A stretch of 14,690 nt of DNA. Origin: Streptosporangiaceae bacterium (GTDB taxonomy: Bacteria; Actinomycetota; Actinomycetes; Streptosporangiales; Streptosporangiaceae). Both the position numbers and the translations under genes were made by a program. Shown here piece by piece: positions 5,843 to 13,652 of the stretch. The stretch lies in the NCBI GenBank assembly GCA_030045295.1, contig JASIGD010000232.1:1-14690 (forward strand). Reading direction: 5' to 3'. How positions within the stretch are numbered: position 1 is the stretch's first letter; the number at the start of each line of letters is the position of its first letter. Below the pieces are notes generated by a model that was not told the origin of the DNA, made no database searches, and was given only the letters and a program-made list of their open reading frames with translations.

Positions 5843-7920
5843 GACCCCCCGGTGTAGCCGGCCGGCGCCTTGATCGTTCCGGCGGGCGATAGCTGCGGCA
5901 GCGAGGACGGCACCTGGCCGCCCGGGACCGCTGCCTTGTGCCCCTCCAGGCCGTAGATCCCGTCCCAGATCTGGCGGACCGCGGGGGCGGCCACGTCGGC
6001 GCCGTAGCCGGAGTCCGGGACCATGACGACGACCACGTACTTCGGGTCATTGCACGGCGCGAACGAGGCGAACACCGACGACGCCTGCGCGCCGAACACC
6101 TGGGCCGTTCCGGTCTTCCCGGCGACGCAGACCTGGTTGAGCGGGAAACCGCCGAAGGCGCCCGCCGCCGTACCCTGGGTCACCACCCCGGCCAGCGCGT
6201 CGCGGATGTAGGCCAGTGTGTCGCCGGAGACCGGCAGGTGGCGGACGACCTGCGGGGTGATCCGCTGCACCACCTTCCCGGACGGCGAGATCAGCGCCTC
6301 GCCGATCTTGGGGCTGTACAGCGTCCCGCCGTTGGCCAGCGCAGCGTAGGCGTCGGCGAGCTGGAGCGGGGTGACGGTCACGTAGCCCTGCCCGATCGCG
6401 GCGATCGCGGCCTGGCCGGGTTCCCATACGTTGCCGTAATGGCAGTCCTGGTACTCGATCTGCTGGACGTAGGAGCCGTTGGCGTTGCCGTACTTGCACC
6501 AGTCCTGGCCGGTGTAGGCGTTGTCCTTCCAGAAGTAGTACAGCCATTCCCTGGTCGGGACGCTGCCGAGGTTCTCCTCGGGCAGGTCGATGCCGGTGGG
6601 CTGGCCGAACCCCCAGGCCAGCTCCATCTTCTGCATCGTCTGCACCGGGGCCTTGGGCGAGGTCACGACGTTGGCACCCGTGTCGTCGCTCAGGTACATG
6701 TCGTACCCGAGGTTGTAGAAGACGGTGTCGCAGGACTGGATGAGCGCCTCGGACAGCGAGATCTGGCCCTCGTTCGGGTTGCCGTCATTGATGAACTTGT
6801 GGCCGCCGATGGTGACCGAGGCGGGACAGTCGTAGGTCGAGTCCAGGCTGTACCCGTCGGCCACGGCGGCGGCGGTGGAGGTGACCTTCCACGTAGAGCC
6901 GGGCGCCCACTGGCCCATGGTGGCCCAGTTGATGACCGGGGCGCCGGATCCGGAGCCGAACAGGTAGCTGAACTCCTGCTGCGAGATGCCGCCGGTCCAC
7001 ACGTTCGGGTTGTAGTTGGGGTAGCTGGCCATCGCCACCACCCGGCCCGTGGTGGTCATCACGACCGCCGCGGCCTGCTTGGGGTCGTTGCCCTCGCTCC
7101 GCGACTTGGCGACCGCCGCGTCGAGCGCGTTCTGGGCGTCGACCTGAATCTGCGCGTTAAGGCTGGTTACCAGGTCATCACCGTTGGTCGGCGCGGTCTG
7201 GCGGACGGTACCTGTCACGTCGCCGGCGGCGTTGACGGATACCACCTGGGTTCCCGGCGTGCCGCGGAGCTGGCTGTCGTACTGGGCTTCGAGGCCGGAC
7301 TGGCCGACTAGGTCCACGCCGGAGAAGCCGGTCACCTGCAGGTGCCTGCTCTTGATCTCCTGCGCGGTGATCGGCTGCAGGTAGCCGAGCACCTGGGACG
7401 GGTCGGCTCCGTCGGGCTCAGGGTAGGTGGTGACCGGCTGGACCTGCGCGGTAACGTCGGGGAATTCGTTCTGCTGCTCCAGGATCTGCAGTGCTACCTG
7501 GTCCGGGACACGCTGGGCCACCGGTATGGGCTGGTACGGCGAGCCCGACCAGCAGGGGGCCGGGACGCCCACCGTGCACTGCCGGGTTTTCTCGGTCAGC
7601 AGCTTGTAGGACATGCCGAGCAGCGAGGCCAGCCGGTGCAGGACGGGCGCGGCACCGGAGGGCTGCTGGGACAGGTTCATCATGTCCACGGAGACGGTCA
7701 GAGTCGTGTTGTTGGTGACCAGCTGGTTGCCGACGTCGTCCAGGATCTGGCCGCGGACCGCGGGCACGATCACGTCCCTGGTCTGGTTCTGCTGGGCCAG
7801 GTTCTTGTACGTGCTGCTGTTCAGCACCTGCACGTACCACAGCCTGCCGCCGAGCGAGATGATCATGGCGGCCACGACCAGGTAGAGGAGCACAAGGCGG
7901 CGGCGCGACGCCGCGTTCAT
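5839..7920 (-). CDS. mrdA: Penicillin-binding protein 2, class B transpeptidase of the elongasome
   Basis: 693 residues. The start is ATG at 7920, chosen because a full AGGAGG lies 6 nt upstream and the ATG overlaps the mreD stop as ATGA. Open frame upstream is mreD sequence in another frame. One membrane anchor (about residues 9-28) is followed by the dimerisation domain (RGQILDDVGNQLVTNN; GFSGVDLVGQSGLEAQYDSQLRG) and the penicillin-binding domain. The catalytic motifs are present: S342-T-W-K (APGSTWKV), S396-C-D, and K602-T-G (AGKTGTAQ). The enzyme cross-links glycan strands made by RodA, outside the membrane. Eight cysteines lie in the extracytoplasmic part, in suggestive pairs, including two that flank the KTG motif. 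The C-terminal 35 residues are a Pro/Gly/Ser-rich tail. By family and neighbours this is the lateral-wall PBP, not the divisome FtsI. Confidence 0.95.
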   Translation of the reverse strand: MNAASRRRLVLLYLVVAAMIISLGGRLWYVQVLNSSTYKNLAQQNQTRDVIVPAVRGQILDDVGNQLVTNNTTLTVSVDMMNLSQQPSGAAPVLHRLASLLGMSYKLLTEKTRQCTVGVPAPCWSGSPYQPIPVAQRVPDQVALQILEQQNEFPDVTAQVQPVTTYPEPDGADPSQVLGYLQPITAQEIKSRHLQVTGFSGVDLVGQSGLEAQYDSQLRGTPGTQVVSVNAAGDVTGTVRQTAPTNGDDLVTSLNAQIQVDAQNALDAAVAKSRSEGNDPKQAAAVVMTTTGRVVAMASYPNYNPNVWTGGISQQEFSYLFGSGSGAPVINWATMGQWAPGSTWKVTSTAAAVADGYSLDSTYDCPASVTIGGHKFINDGNPNEGQISLSEALIQSCDTVFYNLGYDMYLSDDTGANVVTSPKAPVQTMQKMELAWGFGQPTGIDLPEENLGSVPTREWLYYFWKDNAYTGQDWCKYGNANGSYVQQIEYQDCHYGNVWEPGQAAIAAIGQGYVTVTPLQLADAYAALANGGTLYSPKIGEALISPSGKVVQRITPQVVRHLPVSGDTLAYIRDALAGVVTQGTAAGAFGGFPLNQVCVAGKTGTAQVFGAQASSVFASFAPCNDPKYVVVVMVPDSGYGADVAAPAVRQIWDGIYGLEGHKAAVPGGQVPSSLPQLSPAGTIKAPAGYTGGS

Positions 7921-9446
7921 CGGTAGCCTCCTGTCCGCCTGCTCCGCTTGGCTTTCGGGCGAGGCATGTGCAACCGCGGCGTGCTCCCGCCGGTGTAGCC
8001 CCGGCCGAGCGCGGTTCGGCTGGAGGCGCCCCGGCTGAAGGCCCTGCGGCCCATGCTGCGCCGGCCCATGACCCCTTTCCCGGTGGCCCCGCTGCGCGAT
8101 GACGTGCGGCGCAGCCAGCCCCGGCCCGGCGACTTCGGCAGCGTCGAGGACGGCCGGGCCGACCTGCGCAAAGCGGCGGTCAGCCGGCCGAATGAGCTGC
8201 CCTTGGAGAAGCGGGGAGCGTGTTCGGTGGTGCCGCTCGCCCCCCGGCGCAGCATTCCGCGGCCCGACGAGGACGGCTTGCTCAGCCACGATGACCGGCC
8301 CAGGAACGGCGACCGGCCGAGGAAAGACGACCGGCCCAGCAGGGCCGACTGGCCCAGCGGGGCCGACCGGCTCGCCGGGGCCGGCCGGTTCAACACGGAC
8401 GACGAGCGGCTGAATACCGAGCCGCCGAGCAGGGACCTGCCCATCCGCGACCGGCCGAACCTGGAGTTTTGCAGCGCGGCGGTCCCCGACACCGAGCCGC
8501 CGAGCAGCGAGCCGCCGAGGACCCCCGCGCGCGGCCGGGCGCCGAACCGGACCTTGACCGGGCCACCGTTGATCCCGGCCAGCGCGCTGCCCTGCCCGGT
8601 GCGGGTCTGCAGGCTCGAGGACCCCTTGAGGCCCCTCAACTTCGTCGGTGCCCCGAGGGCCCCGGGACCGCGGCGGGTGCCGCTGGCCGCGTACGCCGCA
8701 CCGAGCGCGGCGCCGGACAGCGAGCCGCTGCGGCCCAGGTTGAGGCGGGGCTCACGCTTGGCCGCGGGCCAGCTGACGCCCTGGCCGCGCGCCCCGCCGA
8801 CCCAGCCCTCGCCCTTGCCGCGGTCCGACAGCCGCAGGCGCGGCGAGTCCCCCGTGCCGACCTGCCTGACCGCGCCGGGCACAGGTGGCTGGGTCGCAAG
8901 GCTCGGCCATGCGGCCTGGTCGCGATCGTCGCGCGACGGCACCACGCGCAACAGCGCCGCGACGGCGAACAGCACGAACGGGCACATCACCACGTCGTAG
9001 AGCACGGCGACCGGAAGCACGTGCTTGATCGCGGGCCAGGTCACCCGCGGGTCGCTCAGCATGGCGCCGAGCAGGGAGGCCAGGGCCTCACCGCAGACGG
9101 CGGCCGCCGCCATGACCACGATCTCGAACAGCGCCGTATGCCCCTGCTCGGGAACTCCCTCACCGGCGGGCTGGTCCGCCGCGAGCCCGCACAAGTAGCC
9201 GATCAGGCAGAACACCAGCGCGTTCTGGCCGACGAGGTGGCTGCCGGGCGGGGCGACGTCCAGCGCGAGGCCGGCCCAGAACCCGGCCAGCGCGCCGACC
9301 AGCGGACCATTCGCCAGACCCAGCGCGGCCACCGTGAGCAGGACCAGATCGGGCCCGGTGCCGCCGGGAAACGCGATCCGGTCCACGATCGTGACCTGCA
9401 CCACGACGGCGACGGCCGCGATGGCGAACGAAAACAGCGCGCGCAC
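7917..9446 (-). CDS. mreD: MreD with a very long basic C-terminal extension
   Basis: 509 residues. The start is GTG at 9446-9444, 1 nt after the mreC stop, with GGAGG 5 nt upstream. Residues 1 to about 170 are a normal MreD core of about six membrane segments (about 4-20, 33-48, 50-64, 73-90, 104-131, 143-167) with GPDLVLLTVAALGLANGPLVGALAGFWAGLALDV and the YDVVMCPFV end. MreD usually stops near here (about 160-230 residues). This one continues for about 340 residues. From about 300 on the tail is rich in Ser, Arg and Gly, with about 43 Arg/Lys and a single acidic residue (E409). LGGS/LGRS repeats occupy residues 309-387. The tail keeps GC-ending codons and ends in the mrdA coupling signal, so it looks translated. 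If there are six membrane spans, the positive tail is cytoplasmic. MreD joins MreC to the PBP2/RodA complex; what the tail does is unknown. Confidence 0.9.
   Translation of the reverse strand: MRALFSFAIAAVAVVVQVTIVDRIAFPGGTGPDLVLLTVAALGLANGPLVGALAGFWAGLALDVAPPGSHLVGQNALVFCLIGYLCGLAADQPAGEGVPEQGHTALFEIVVMAAAAVCGEALASLLGAMLSDPRVTWPAIKHVLPVAVLYDVVMCPFVLFAVAALLRVVPSRDDRDQAAWPSLATQPPVPGAVRQVGTGDSPRLRLSDRGKGEGWVGGARGQGVSWPAAKREPRLNLGRSGSLSGAALGAAYAASGTRRGPGALGAPTKLRGLKGSSSLQTRTGQGSALAGINGGPVKVRFGARPRAGVLGGSLLGGSVSGTAALQNSRFGRSRMGRSLLGGSVFSRSSSVLNRPAPASRSAPLGQSALLGRSSFLGRSPFLGRSSWLSKPSSSGRGMLRRGASGTTEHAPRFSKGSSFGRLTAALRRSARPSSTLPKSPGRGWLRRTSSRSGATGKGVMGRRSMGRRAFSRGASSRTALGRGYTGGSTPRLHMPRPKAKRSRRTGGYR
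7927..7932 (-). promoter_or_regulatory. Shine-Dalgarno AGGAGG of mrdA
   Basis: AGGAGG on the minus strand ends 6 nt before the ATG at 7920. It fixes that ATG as the start rather than any upstream codon in the same open frame. It lies inside the last codons of mreD, so the two genes are translationally coupled. Confidence 0.8.
8277..8549 (-). repeat. LGRS/LGGS repeat region in the MreD tail
   Basis: MreD residues about 300-390 contain repeated short units: GGSLLGGS, FGRSRMGRSLLGGS, and LGRSSFLGRSPFLGRSS with a clean 6-residue (18-nt) period. The plus strand shows the matching recurrence of gaccggccc-like blocks. The copies are imperfect, so this is a diverged coding tandem repeat rather than a recent DNA amplification. 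Confidence 0.7.
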
Positions 9447-9447
9447 C

Positions 9448-10422
9448 TCAGCCTCCGCCCGTCGCCGACGCCGACGGGGAAGCCCCGGGCTGAGGGGCTC
9501 CGGGGGACGTCGAGGCCGACGCGGAAGCGGTTCGGCTGGGGGTGACGGTAACGGTGACCGTCGGCGCTGGCCGCGGGAGGATCGAGACCCTGTGCCCCTG
9601 CCGTGGCACCTGCACCACGATGCCGACAACGCCGAGCGTGGTGAAGTTGACGAACGGCTGGACCAGCGCGTTCTGAGTGAGCGAGCCCCCGCTGCTGGAA
9701 ACCGAGACGACGGTGCCGATGGGGACGCCCGGAACCTCCGGCCGGTCGTTGATGGAGGCGTAGGTCACGACCTCCTGACCGGGTTGCAGCACGGTGTTCG
9801 TGCCGAACAGGCTCAGCCGCAGCATCCCGGATCCGGACATGGACTTGCCGGTCCCGGTGGCCTCGCCGATCTCGCCGCCGCCCGCCATCTGCACGCCGAC
9901 CACCGATGATGCGTCATCGGCGAGCAGGACGGTTGAGGTGTCCCCGCTCACCTGGGTGACGGTGCCGACGAACCCGGTGCCGTTCAGCACGGTCTCGTCC
10001 GGCTCGATCCCGTCATTGCGGCCGGCATCCAGCGTGACCGTATCGGAGTAATCGCCTCCGGCGGCGATCACGTTCGCGGTGACGATCCGGTAGCCGCCGG
10101 CGTCGAGCTGGAGCAGCTGGGCCAGCTGCTTCTTGGCGGTCTTGCTCAGCTGGGCCTCGCTGAGCTGGGCGCGCAGCTCGGCGTTCTCCCGCTGCAGGCT
10201 GGCGATCGTGTTCTGCGCGGACGGACCACCGGTGATCGAGTCGAAGAGGCTGGACACCGGGCTGGTGACGTCGTGGGTGACCCGCTCGACCGGCCCGAAG
10301 ATATCCGCGCCGACGTTGCGCACCGGGGACGTGCCGCCGTCCCTGAAATCCACCGTGATCAGCGCGATCGCGACGAGCAGGAGTACGCCGAGAACCAGGC
10401 GTGTACGGCGGCTGTCATGCAC
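9448..10422 (-). CDS. mreC: MreC, rod-shape-determining envelope protein
   Basis: 324 residues, start GTG at 10422-10420, with AGGAG 5 nt upstream. One N-terminal membrane helix (about 8-25; LVLGVLLLVAIALITVDF) is followed by a short coiled coil (about 69-105; ASLQRENAELRAQLSEAQL), then the MreC beta domains (VIAAGGDYSDTVTLDAG, NDGIEPDETVLNGTGFVGTV, and a second barrel ending GVVGIVVQVPRQGHRV). The last ~40 residues are a Thr/Ser/Pro/Ala-rich tail (TVTVTVTPSRTASASAS) outside the membrane. MreC is the periplasmic-side scaffold that bridges MreB/MreD and PBP2. Its stop is 1 nt before mreD. An 80-nt leader after mreB carries a tandem duplication of the ribosome-binding region. A nearby ATG at 10418-10416 is out of frame. 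Confidence 0.93.
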   Translation of the reverse strand: MHDSRRTRLVLGVLLLVAIALITVDFRDGGTSPVRNVGADIFGPVERVTHDVTSPVSSLFDSITGGPSAQNTIASLQRENAELRAQLSEAQLSKTAKKQLAQLLQLDAGGYRIVTANVIAAGGDYSDTVTLDAGRNDGIEPDETVLNGTGFVGTVTQVSGDTSTVLLADDASSVVGVQMAGGGEIGEATGTGKSMSGSGMLRLSLFGTNTVLQPGQEVVTYASINDRPEVPGVPIGTVVSVSSSGGSLTQNALVQPFVNFTTLGVVGIVVQVPRQGHRVSILPRPAPTVTVTVTPSRTASASASTSPGAPQPGASPSASATGGG

Positions 10423-10425
10423 GGC

Positions 10426-10457
10426 GGCTCCTCATCCCTCCGGCTGCTCATCCCTCC
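10426..10457 (-). repeat. 16-nt tandem duplication carrying two Shine-Dalgarno/ATG units before mreC
   Basis: Plus-strand ggctcctcatccctcc (10426-10441) and ggctgctcatccctcc (10442-10457) are adjacent copies with one mismatch. On the coding strand each contains GGAGGGATGAG, i.e. a Shine-Dalgarno-like core and an ATG. Neither ATG is in frame with mreC. The downstream one opens a six-codon frame whose TGA overlaps the mreC start region (GTGCATGA). Confidence 0.8.
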
Positions 10458-10502
10458 CGCTGCGGCCGATACGACGGGCTCGCGCGGGGGCCCACGTCAC
10501 CG

Positions 10503-11534
10503 TCAGCGCCTGGTGTCCGGCACCAGCACCTGACGCAAGGTATCGAAGTCCTCGACGCACTTGCCGGTACCCAGCACGACGGAATCGAGCGGGTTGTCCG
10601 CGACCTGCACGGGCATGCCGGTTTCCTCCCGGATTCGCGACTCGAGCCCGCGCAGCAAGGCGCCGCCGCCGGTCAGGGCGATACCCCGGTCCATGACGTC
10701 GCCGGCCAGTTCGGGCGGGCACTTATCCAGCGTGGTCTTGACCGCGTCGATGATCAGGTTGAGCGGTTCCTCGATCGCGCGGCGCACCTCCGCCGCCGAG
10801 ATCACCACGGTCTTCGGCAGCCCGCTGACCAGATCCCGGCCCCGGATCTCGGCGTGCGGCTCGTCCTCGGAGGGGAACGCGGAGCCGAGGGCCACCTTGA
10901 TTTCCTCGGCGGTCCGCTCGCCGAGCATGAGGGAGTATTCCTTCTTCCCGAACGTCATGATCGCCTGGTCCATCTCGTCGCCGCCGATCCTGATGGACTG
11001 CGAGGTGACGATGCCGCCGAGGGAGATCACGGCGACCTCGGTGGTGCCGCCGCCGATATCTACCACCATGTTGCCGGTCGGCTCGTTGATGGGCAGCCCG
11101 GCGCCGATCGCCGCCGCCATCGGCTCCTCGATGATGTAGACGCGCCGGGCGCCGGCCTGGTGACCGGCCTCCTTCACCGCGCTCTGCTCCACGCCGGTGA
11201 TCCCGCTCGGCACGGCCACGACCAGCCTCGGCTTGGCGAGGTGGGTGCGCCGGTGCACCTTCTGGATGAAGTACCGCAGCATCCGCTCGGTTACGTCGAA
11301 GTCGGCGATGACGCCGTCCTTCAACGGGCGTACCGCCACGATATTGCCCGGGGTACGGCCGATCATTCGTTTGGCTTCGACTCCCACCGCAACGATCTGG
11401 CCGTTGTTGGTATTGAGCGCGACTACCGAAGGCTCGTTCAGCACGATGCCGCGTCCCCGCACGTAAACGAGCGTGTTCGCGGTGCCGAGGTCGACCGCCA
11501 TGTCGCGGCCGAGGAACTTCAGTGCGTTGCTCAT
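10503..11534 (-). CDS. mreB: MreB, actin-like cell-shape protein
   Basis: 343 residues, the usual family length, start ATG at 11534-11532. Actin-fold nucleotide motifs are intact: phosphate-1 [10 protein letters not shown] from D15, the PSGIT connector, phosphate-2 [12 protein letters not shown], and the adenosine motif [22 protein letters not shown] and [13 protein letters not shown] are characteristic. A possible Shine-Dalgarno (GGAAGG) is 12 nt from the ATG, rather far. MreB filaments on the inner membrane face organise wall synthesis through MreC, MreD, RodA and PBP2, which follow directly. It is the first gene of the cluster after a 269-nt gap, so it probably has its own promoter in that gap. 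I could not identify one with confidence. Confidence 0.97.
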   Translation of the reverse strand: MSNALKFLGRDMAVDLGTANTLVYVRGRGIVLNEPSVVALNTNNGQIVAVGVEAKRMIGRTPGNIVAVRPLKDGVIADFDVTERMLRYFIQKVHRRTHLAKPRLVVAVPSGITGVEQSAVKEAGHQAGARRVYIIEEPMAAAIGAGLPINEPTGNMVVDIGGGTTEVAVISLGGIVTSQSIRIGGDEMDQAIMTFGKKEYSLMLGERTAEEIKVALGSAFPSEDEPHAEIRGRDLVSGLPKTVVISAAEVRRAIEEPLNLIIDAVKTTLDKCPPELAGDVMDRGIALTGGGALLRGLESRIREETGMPVQVADNPLDSVVLGTGKCVEDFDTLRQVLVPDTRR

Positions 11535-11803
11535 CGGGAACGGGAACCTTCCGATCCGGGCCTTGATCTTGGGTTTTACCGGGTCCGCGCCGCGCGGGCG
11601 GCGAGGAGTTCCTGCCTGGACAACGGTGACGCCGGCTCACCGGGTTCCGGGCCGGGAGCCCGGTCTCCTGGCGTGAGCGAGACGCCGCCCGTCGATGATG
11701 CGATTCGTCACTCGGGCAAAGCTTACCTACCATCCGGGGTGCCGACCGCACAGCGCCGCGTGGTCAGAAGGGGGGTGTCGGCGGCCCGGCCCTGGCTTGG
11801 TCC
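11535..11803. other. Intergenic region at the position of ndk in related genomes
   Basis: No supported gene. None of the frames contains Ndk motifs such as KPDAV or the NVVHGSDS-type active-site region. A hairpin is present: arms 11639-11648 and 11655-11664 with a 6-nt loop and one mismatch on the transcribed strand. It could be a DUF4233 terminator or an mreB leader structure. TAAGCT (minus strand, about 11724-11719) fits TANNNT but has no convincing -35. Confidence 0.6.
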
Positions 11804-12154
11804 CTACGAGCCGCGGGCGCCGGGGGCGGCGGGGGTCTGGAGGCGGCGGGCGAGCCAGATGCCGGTGATCCAGAGCGCGGCGAAGATCGCGCCCAGGATG
11901 TACATGGCAGGCACCACGATCCCCGCGGCGATGACCAGCACCTGCAGGGCAGAACCCGCCACCAGCGCCCAGCCCATGCCGGGCCGTCCGACCACCCCGC
12001 TCAGCAGCAGGGCGCACACGGCCAGGCCGCCGCCGACGCCGACCGCGATGCCGCGGTGCAGGTGCTCATAGACAATGGCGACTGGGATGGCGAGTCCGAT
12101 GACGACGGCTTCCATGACGAGCACGGTGCCGCACAGTTGCCTCAGTTGCTTCAT
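11804..12154 (-). CDS. DUF4233 family small membrane protein
   Basis: 116 residues with four predicted membrane helices (about 8-30, 37-55, 62-80, 84-102) and almost no soluble part. The GTVLVMEAVVIGLAIPV start and the position directly after folC match the actinobacterial DUF4233 family. Function is unknown; the link to folC is by conserved neighbourhood only. ATG at 12154-12152 has no clear Shine-Dalgarno. Instead it overlaps, as ATGA, the stop of a 23-codon frame that itself starts on the folC stop. Homologues often have a short hydrophilic stretch before the first helix, so the true N-terminus may be that mini-ORF separated by a frameshift. Confidence 0.82.
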   Translation of the reverse strand: MKQLRQLCGTVLVMEAVVIGLAIPVAIVYEHLHRGIAVGVGGGLAVCALLLSGVVGRPGMGWALVAGSALQVLVIAAGIVVPAMYILGAIFAALWITGIWLARRLQTPAAPGARGS

Positions 12155-12222
12155 CTGTCTCGCCTGACTTCCGCGAGGCGGGCCGGGTTCTCGTCCCGGG
12201 AGGGCGCCGCGTGGCTGCTCAT
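12151..12222 (-). CDS. 23-codon mini-ORF coupled to folC and DUF4233
   Basis: ATG at 12222-12220 overlaps the folC stop as ATGA. The frame runs 23 sense codons (beginning MSSHAAPSRDENP, ending VRRDR) and its TGA (12153-12151) overlaps the DUF4233 ATG, again as ATGA. The peptide is hydrophilic and charged. It may be a genuine coupling peptide, or the detached N-terminus of DUF4233 after a one-base indel or sequencing error. Confidence 0.45.
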   Translation of the reverse strand: MSSHAAPSRDENPARLAEVRRDR

Positions 12223-13643
12223 GAGAGCTCCGCGGCCGTGAACGAGTGGCGGGCCGGCTGGCTGGCCGATGGTTCGCGCGACAGCTCGCCGTCGGCCGGG
12301 CCGAGCAGCCTGCGTGCGTCGCCGGCGGTGATGACCGATCCGGTTATGAGCACGCCGCCGCCGCCCGGCCTGGTTTCATCCGCCGCCTCGTCGACGAGCG
12401 TGACCGCCGTCTCTATCGCGTCGTCGAGCCGGGCGGCCGATCGGACCCGGTCCTCGCCGAAGATCTCGGCCGCCAGCTCCGCGGTCTGGTCCGGGTCCAT
12501 CGACCGGTCCGAGGAATTACGGGTCACCACGATGTCGGACAGCAGCGGCTCCAGCTCGGCGAGCATGCCCGGTACGTCCTTGTCGCCGCTGGCCGCGAAG
12601 ACGCCGGACAGGTAGGTAAAGCTGAACGCCTCCTCGACCGCGGCGACCGTCGCCGCCATCCCGGCGGGGTTGTGGGCGGCGTCGATGATGATGGTCGGAC
12701 TGCGCCTGATAACCTCCAGCCGCCCCGGCGAGGTAACGTTCGCGAACGCCTCGCGCACCAGGCCCGCGTCCAGCCCGGCGGCGCCCGCCTCGTCCGACAC
12801 CCCGGCGAACGCCTCGGCGGCGGCCAGCGCGCACGCGGCGTTCGTCGCCTGATGAATGCCGAACAGCGGCAGGTAGACGTCCTCGTAGGTGCCGCGCAGG
12901 CCGCGCAGGGCCAGCTGCTGCCCGCCCACCGCCTGCTCGCGGCTCAGCACGCCGAACTCCAGGCCCTCCCGCGCCACCGCCGCGCCCACTTCGGCCGCCC
13001 GCCGGAGCAGCACTTCGGCCGCGCCGAGCGGCTGCTGCGCGATTACCGCGACCGCGCCTGGCTTGATGATGCCGGCCTTCTCCGCTGCGATCTCCTCGAT
13101 CGTGCTGCCGAGCAGCCTGGTGTGGTCGATCGCGATCGGGGTGACGACCGCGACTACGCCGTCCGCGACGTTGGTGCAATCGAGCCTGCCGCCCACGCCG
13201 ACCTCAAGCACCATCACGTCGACCGGCGTATCGGCGAATATCGCGAAGGCCATTCCGGTGAGGACCTCGAAAAAGGACATTGCGGCCGGGTGCCGTTCGT
13301 CTACCAGCCTGACGTACGGGATGACCTCGTCGTAGGCCGCCACGAACCGCTCCGGGTCGACCGGGTCGCCGTCCACGGTGATCCGCTCCTGGATCGAGAC
13401 CAGGTGCGGGCTGGTGAACCGGCCGGTGCGCAGGCCGCGGGCGCGCAGCAGCGCGTCAACCATCCGGGCGGTGGACGTCTTGCCGTTGGTACCCGTGATG
13501 TGGATGACCGGGCTCGCGCGCTGCGGGTCGCCGAGCAGTCCGACCAGTTCGGTCATCCGGTCCAAGGCGAGGTCCACGGAATGTTCGGGTCGCCGGGAGA
13601 TGATCTCCTGCTCGACCTCCCGCATCCGCGTTTCGATGTCCAC
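12219..13643 (-). CDS. folC: Folylpolyglutamate synthase / dihydrofolate synthase
   Basis: 474 residues. Mur-ligase-like enzyme that adds glutamate to folates, and probably to dihydropteroate, using ATP in the cytoplasm. Visible motifs are the P-loop ITGTNGKTS (about 49-57), GRFTSPHL (74-81), VMVLEVGVGGRLDCTNV (144-159, Mg and folate site), IDHTRLLG (172-179), the EKAGI lysine loop (188-192) and IDAAHNPAG. The C-terminal domain includes GVFAASGDKDV and VLITGSV. The start is GTG at 13643-13641, 9 nt after the valS stop. CAGG abuts it but there is no well-spaced Shine-Dalgarno. An in-frame ATG at codon 7 is an alternative. The last ~25 residues are a variable tail. It is followed by the coupled mini-ORF and DUF4233. 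Confidence 0.95.
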   Translation of the reverse strand: MDIETRMREVEQEIISRRPEHSVDLALDRMTELVGLLGDPQRASPVIHITGTNGKTSTARMVDALLRARGLRTGRFTSPHLVSIQERITVDGDPVDPERFVAAYDEVIPYVRLVDERHPAAMSFFEVLTGMAFAIFADTPVDVMVLEVGVGGRLDCTNVADGVVAVVTPIAIDHTRLLGSTIEEIAAEKAGIIKPGAVAVIAQQPLGAAEVLLRRAAEVGAAVAREGLEFGVLSREQAVGGQQLALRGLRGTYEDVYLPLFGIHQATNAACALAAAEAFAGVSDEAGAAGLDAGLVREAFANVTSPGRLEVIRRSPTIIIDAAHNPAGMAATVAAVEEAFSFTYLSGVFAASGDKDVPGMLAELEPLLSDIVVTRNSSDRSMDPDQTAELAAEIFGEDRVRSAARLDDAIETAVTLVDEAADETRPGGGGVLITGSVITAGDARRLLGPADGELSREPSASQPARHSFTAAELS

Positions 13644-13652
13644 CCTGCCAGC

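Noticed and set aside
4643..5857. 404-codon plus-strand open frame opposite rodA
   Set aside because: It is antisense to a clear RodA. Its Asp/His/Gln/Arg-rich translation is typical of a shadow frame in GC-rich DNA, and it has no family motif.
5938..7311. 457-codon plus-strand open frame opposite mrdA
   Set aside because: Antisense shadow; the PBP2 catalytic motifs on the other strand leave no doubt about the coding frame.
7921..8289. Extending PBP2 upstream to an ATG at 8289
   Set aside because: The extension is out-of-frame mreD sequence. AGGAGG plus the ATGA overlap fix the start at 7920.
8280..8420. Regular gaccggccc recurrences as a CRISPR or intergenic repeat array
   Set aside because: The period is 18 nt, copies are imperfect, there are no spacers, and all copies are in frame within the MreD LGRS repeats.
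8053..9545. Long plus-strand open frames opposite mreD
   Set aside because: They exist because the mreD tail is so GC-rich. Arg/Pro/Gly-rich translations without a supporting ribosome-binding site or domain.
11535..11803. Degraded ndk pseudogene
   Set aside because: No stretch in any frame resembles Ndk, so a remnant cannot be supported; only absence is reported.
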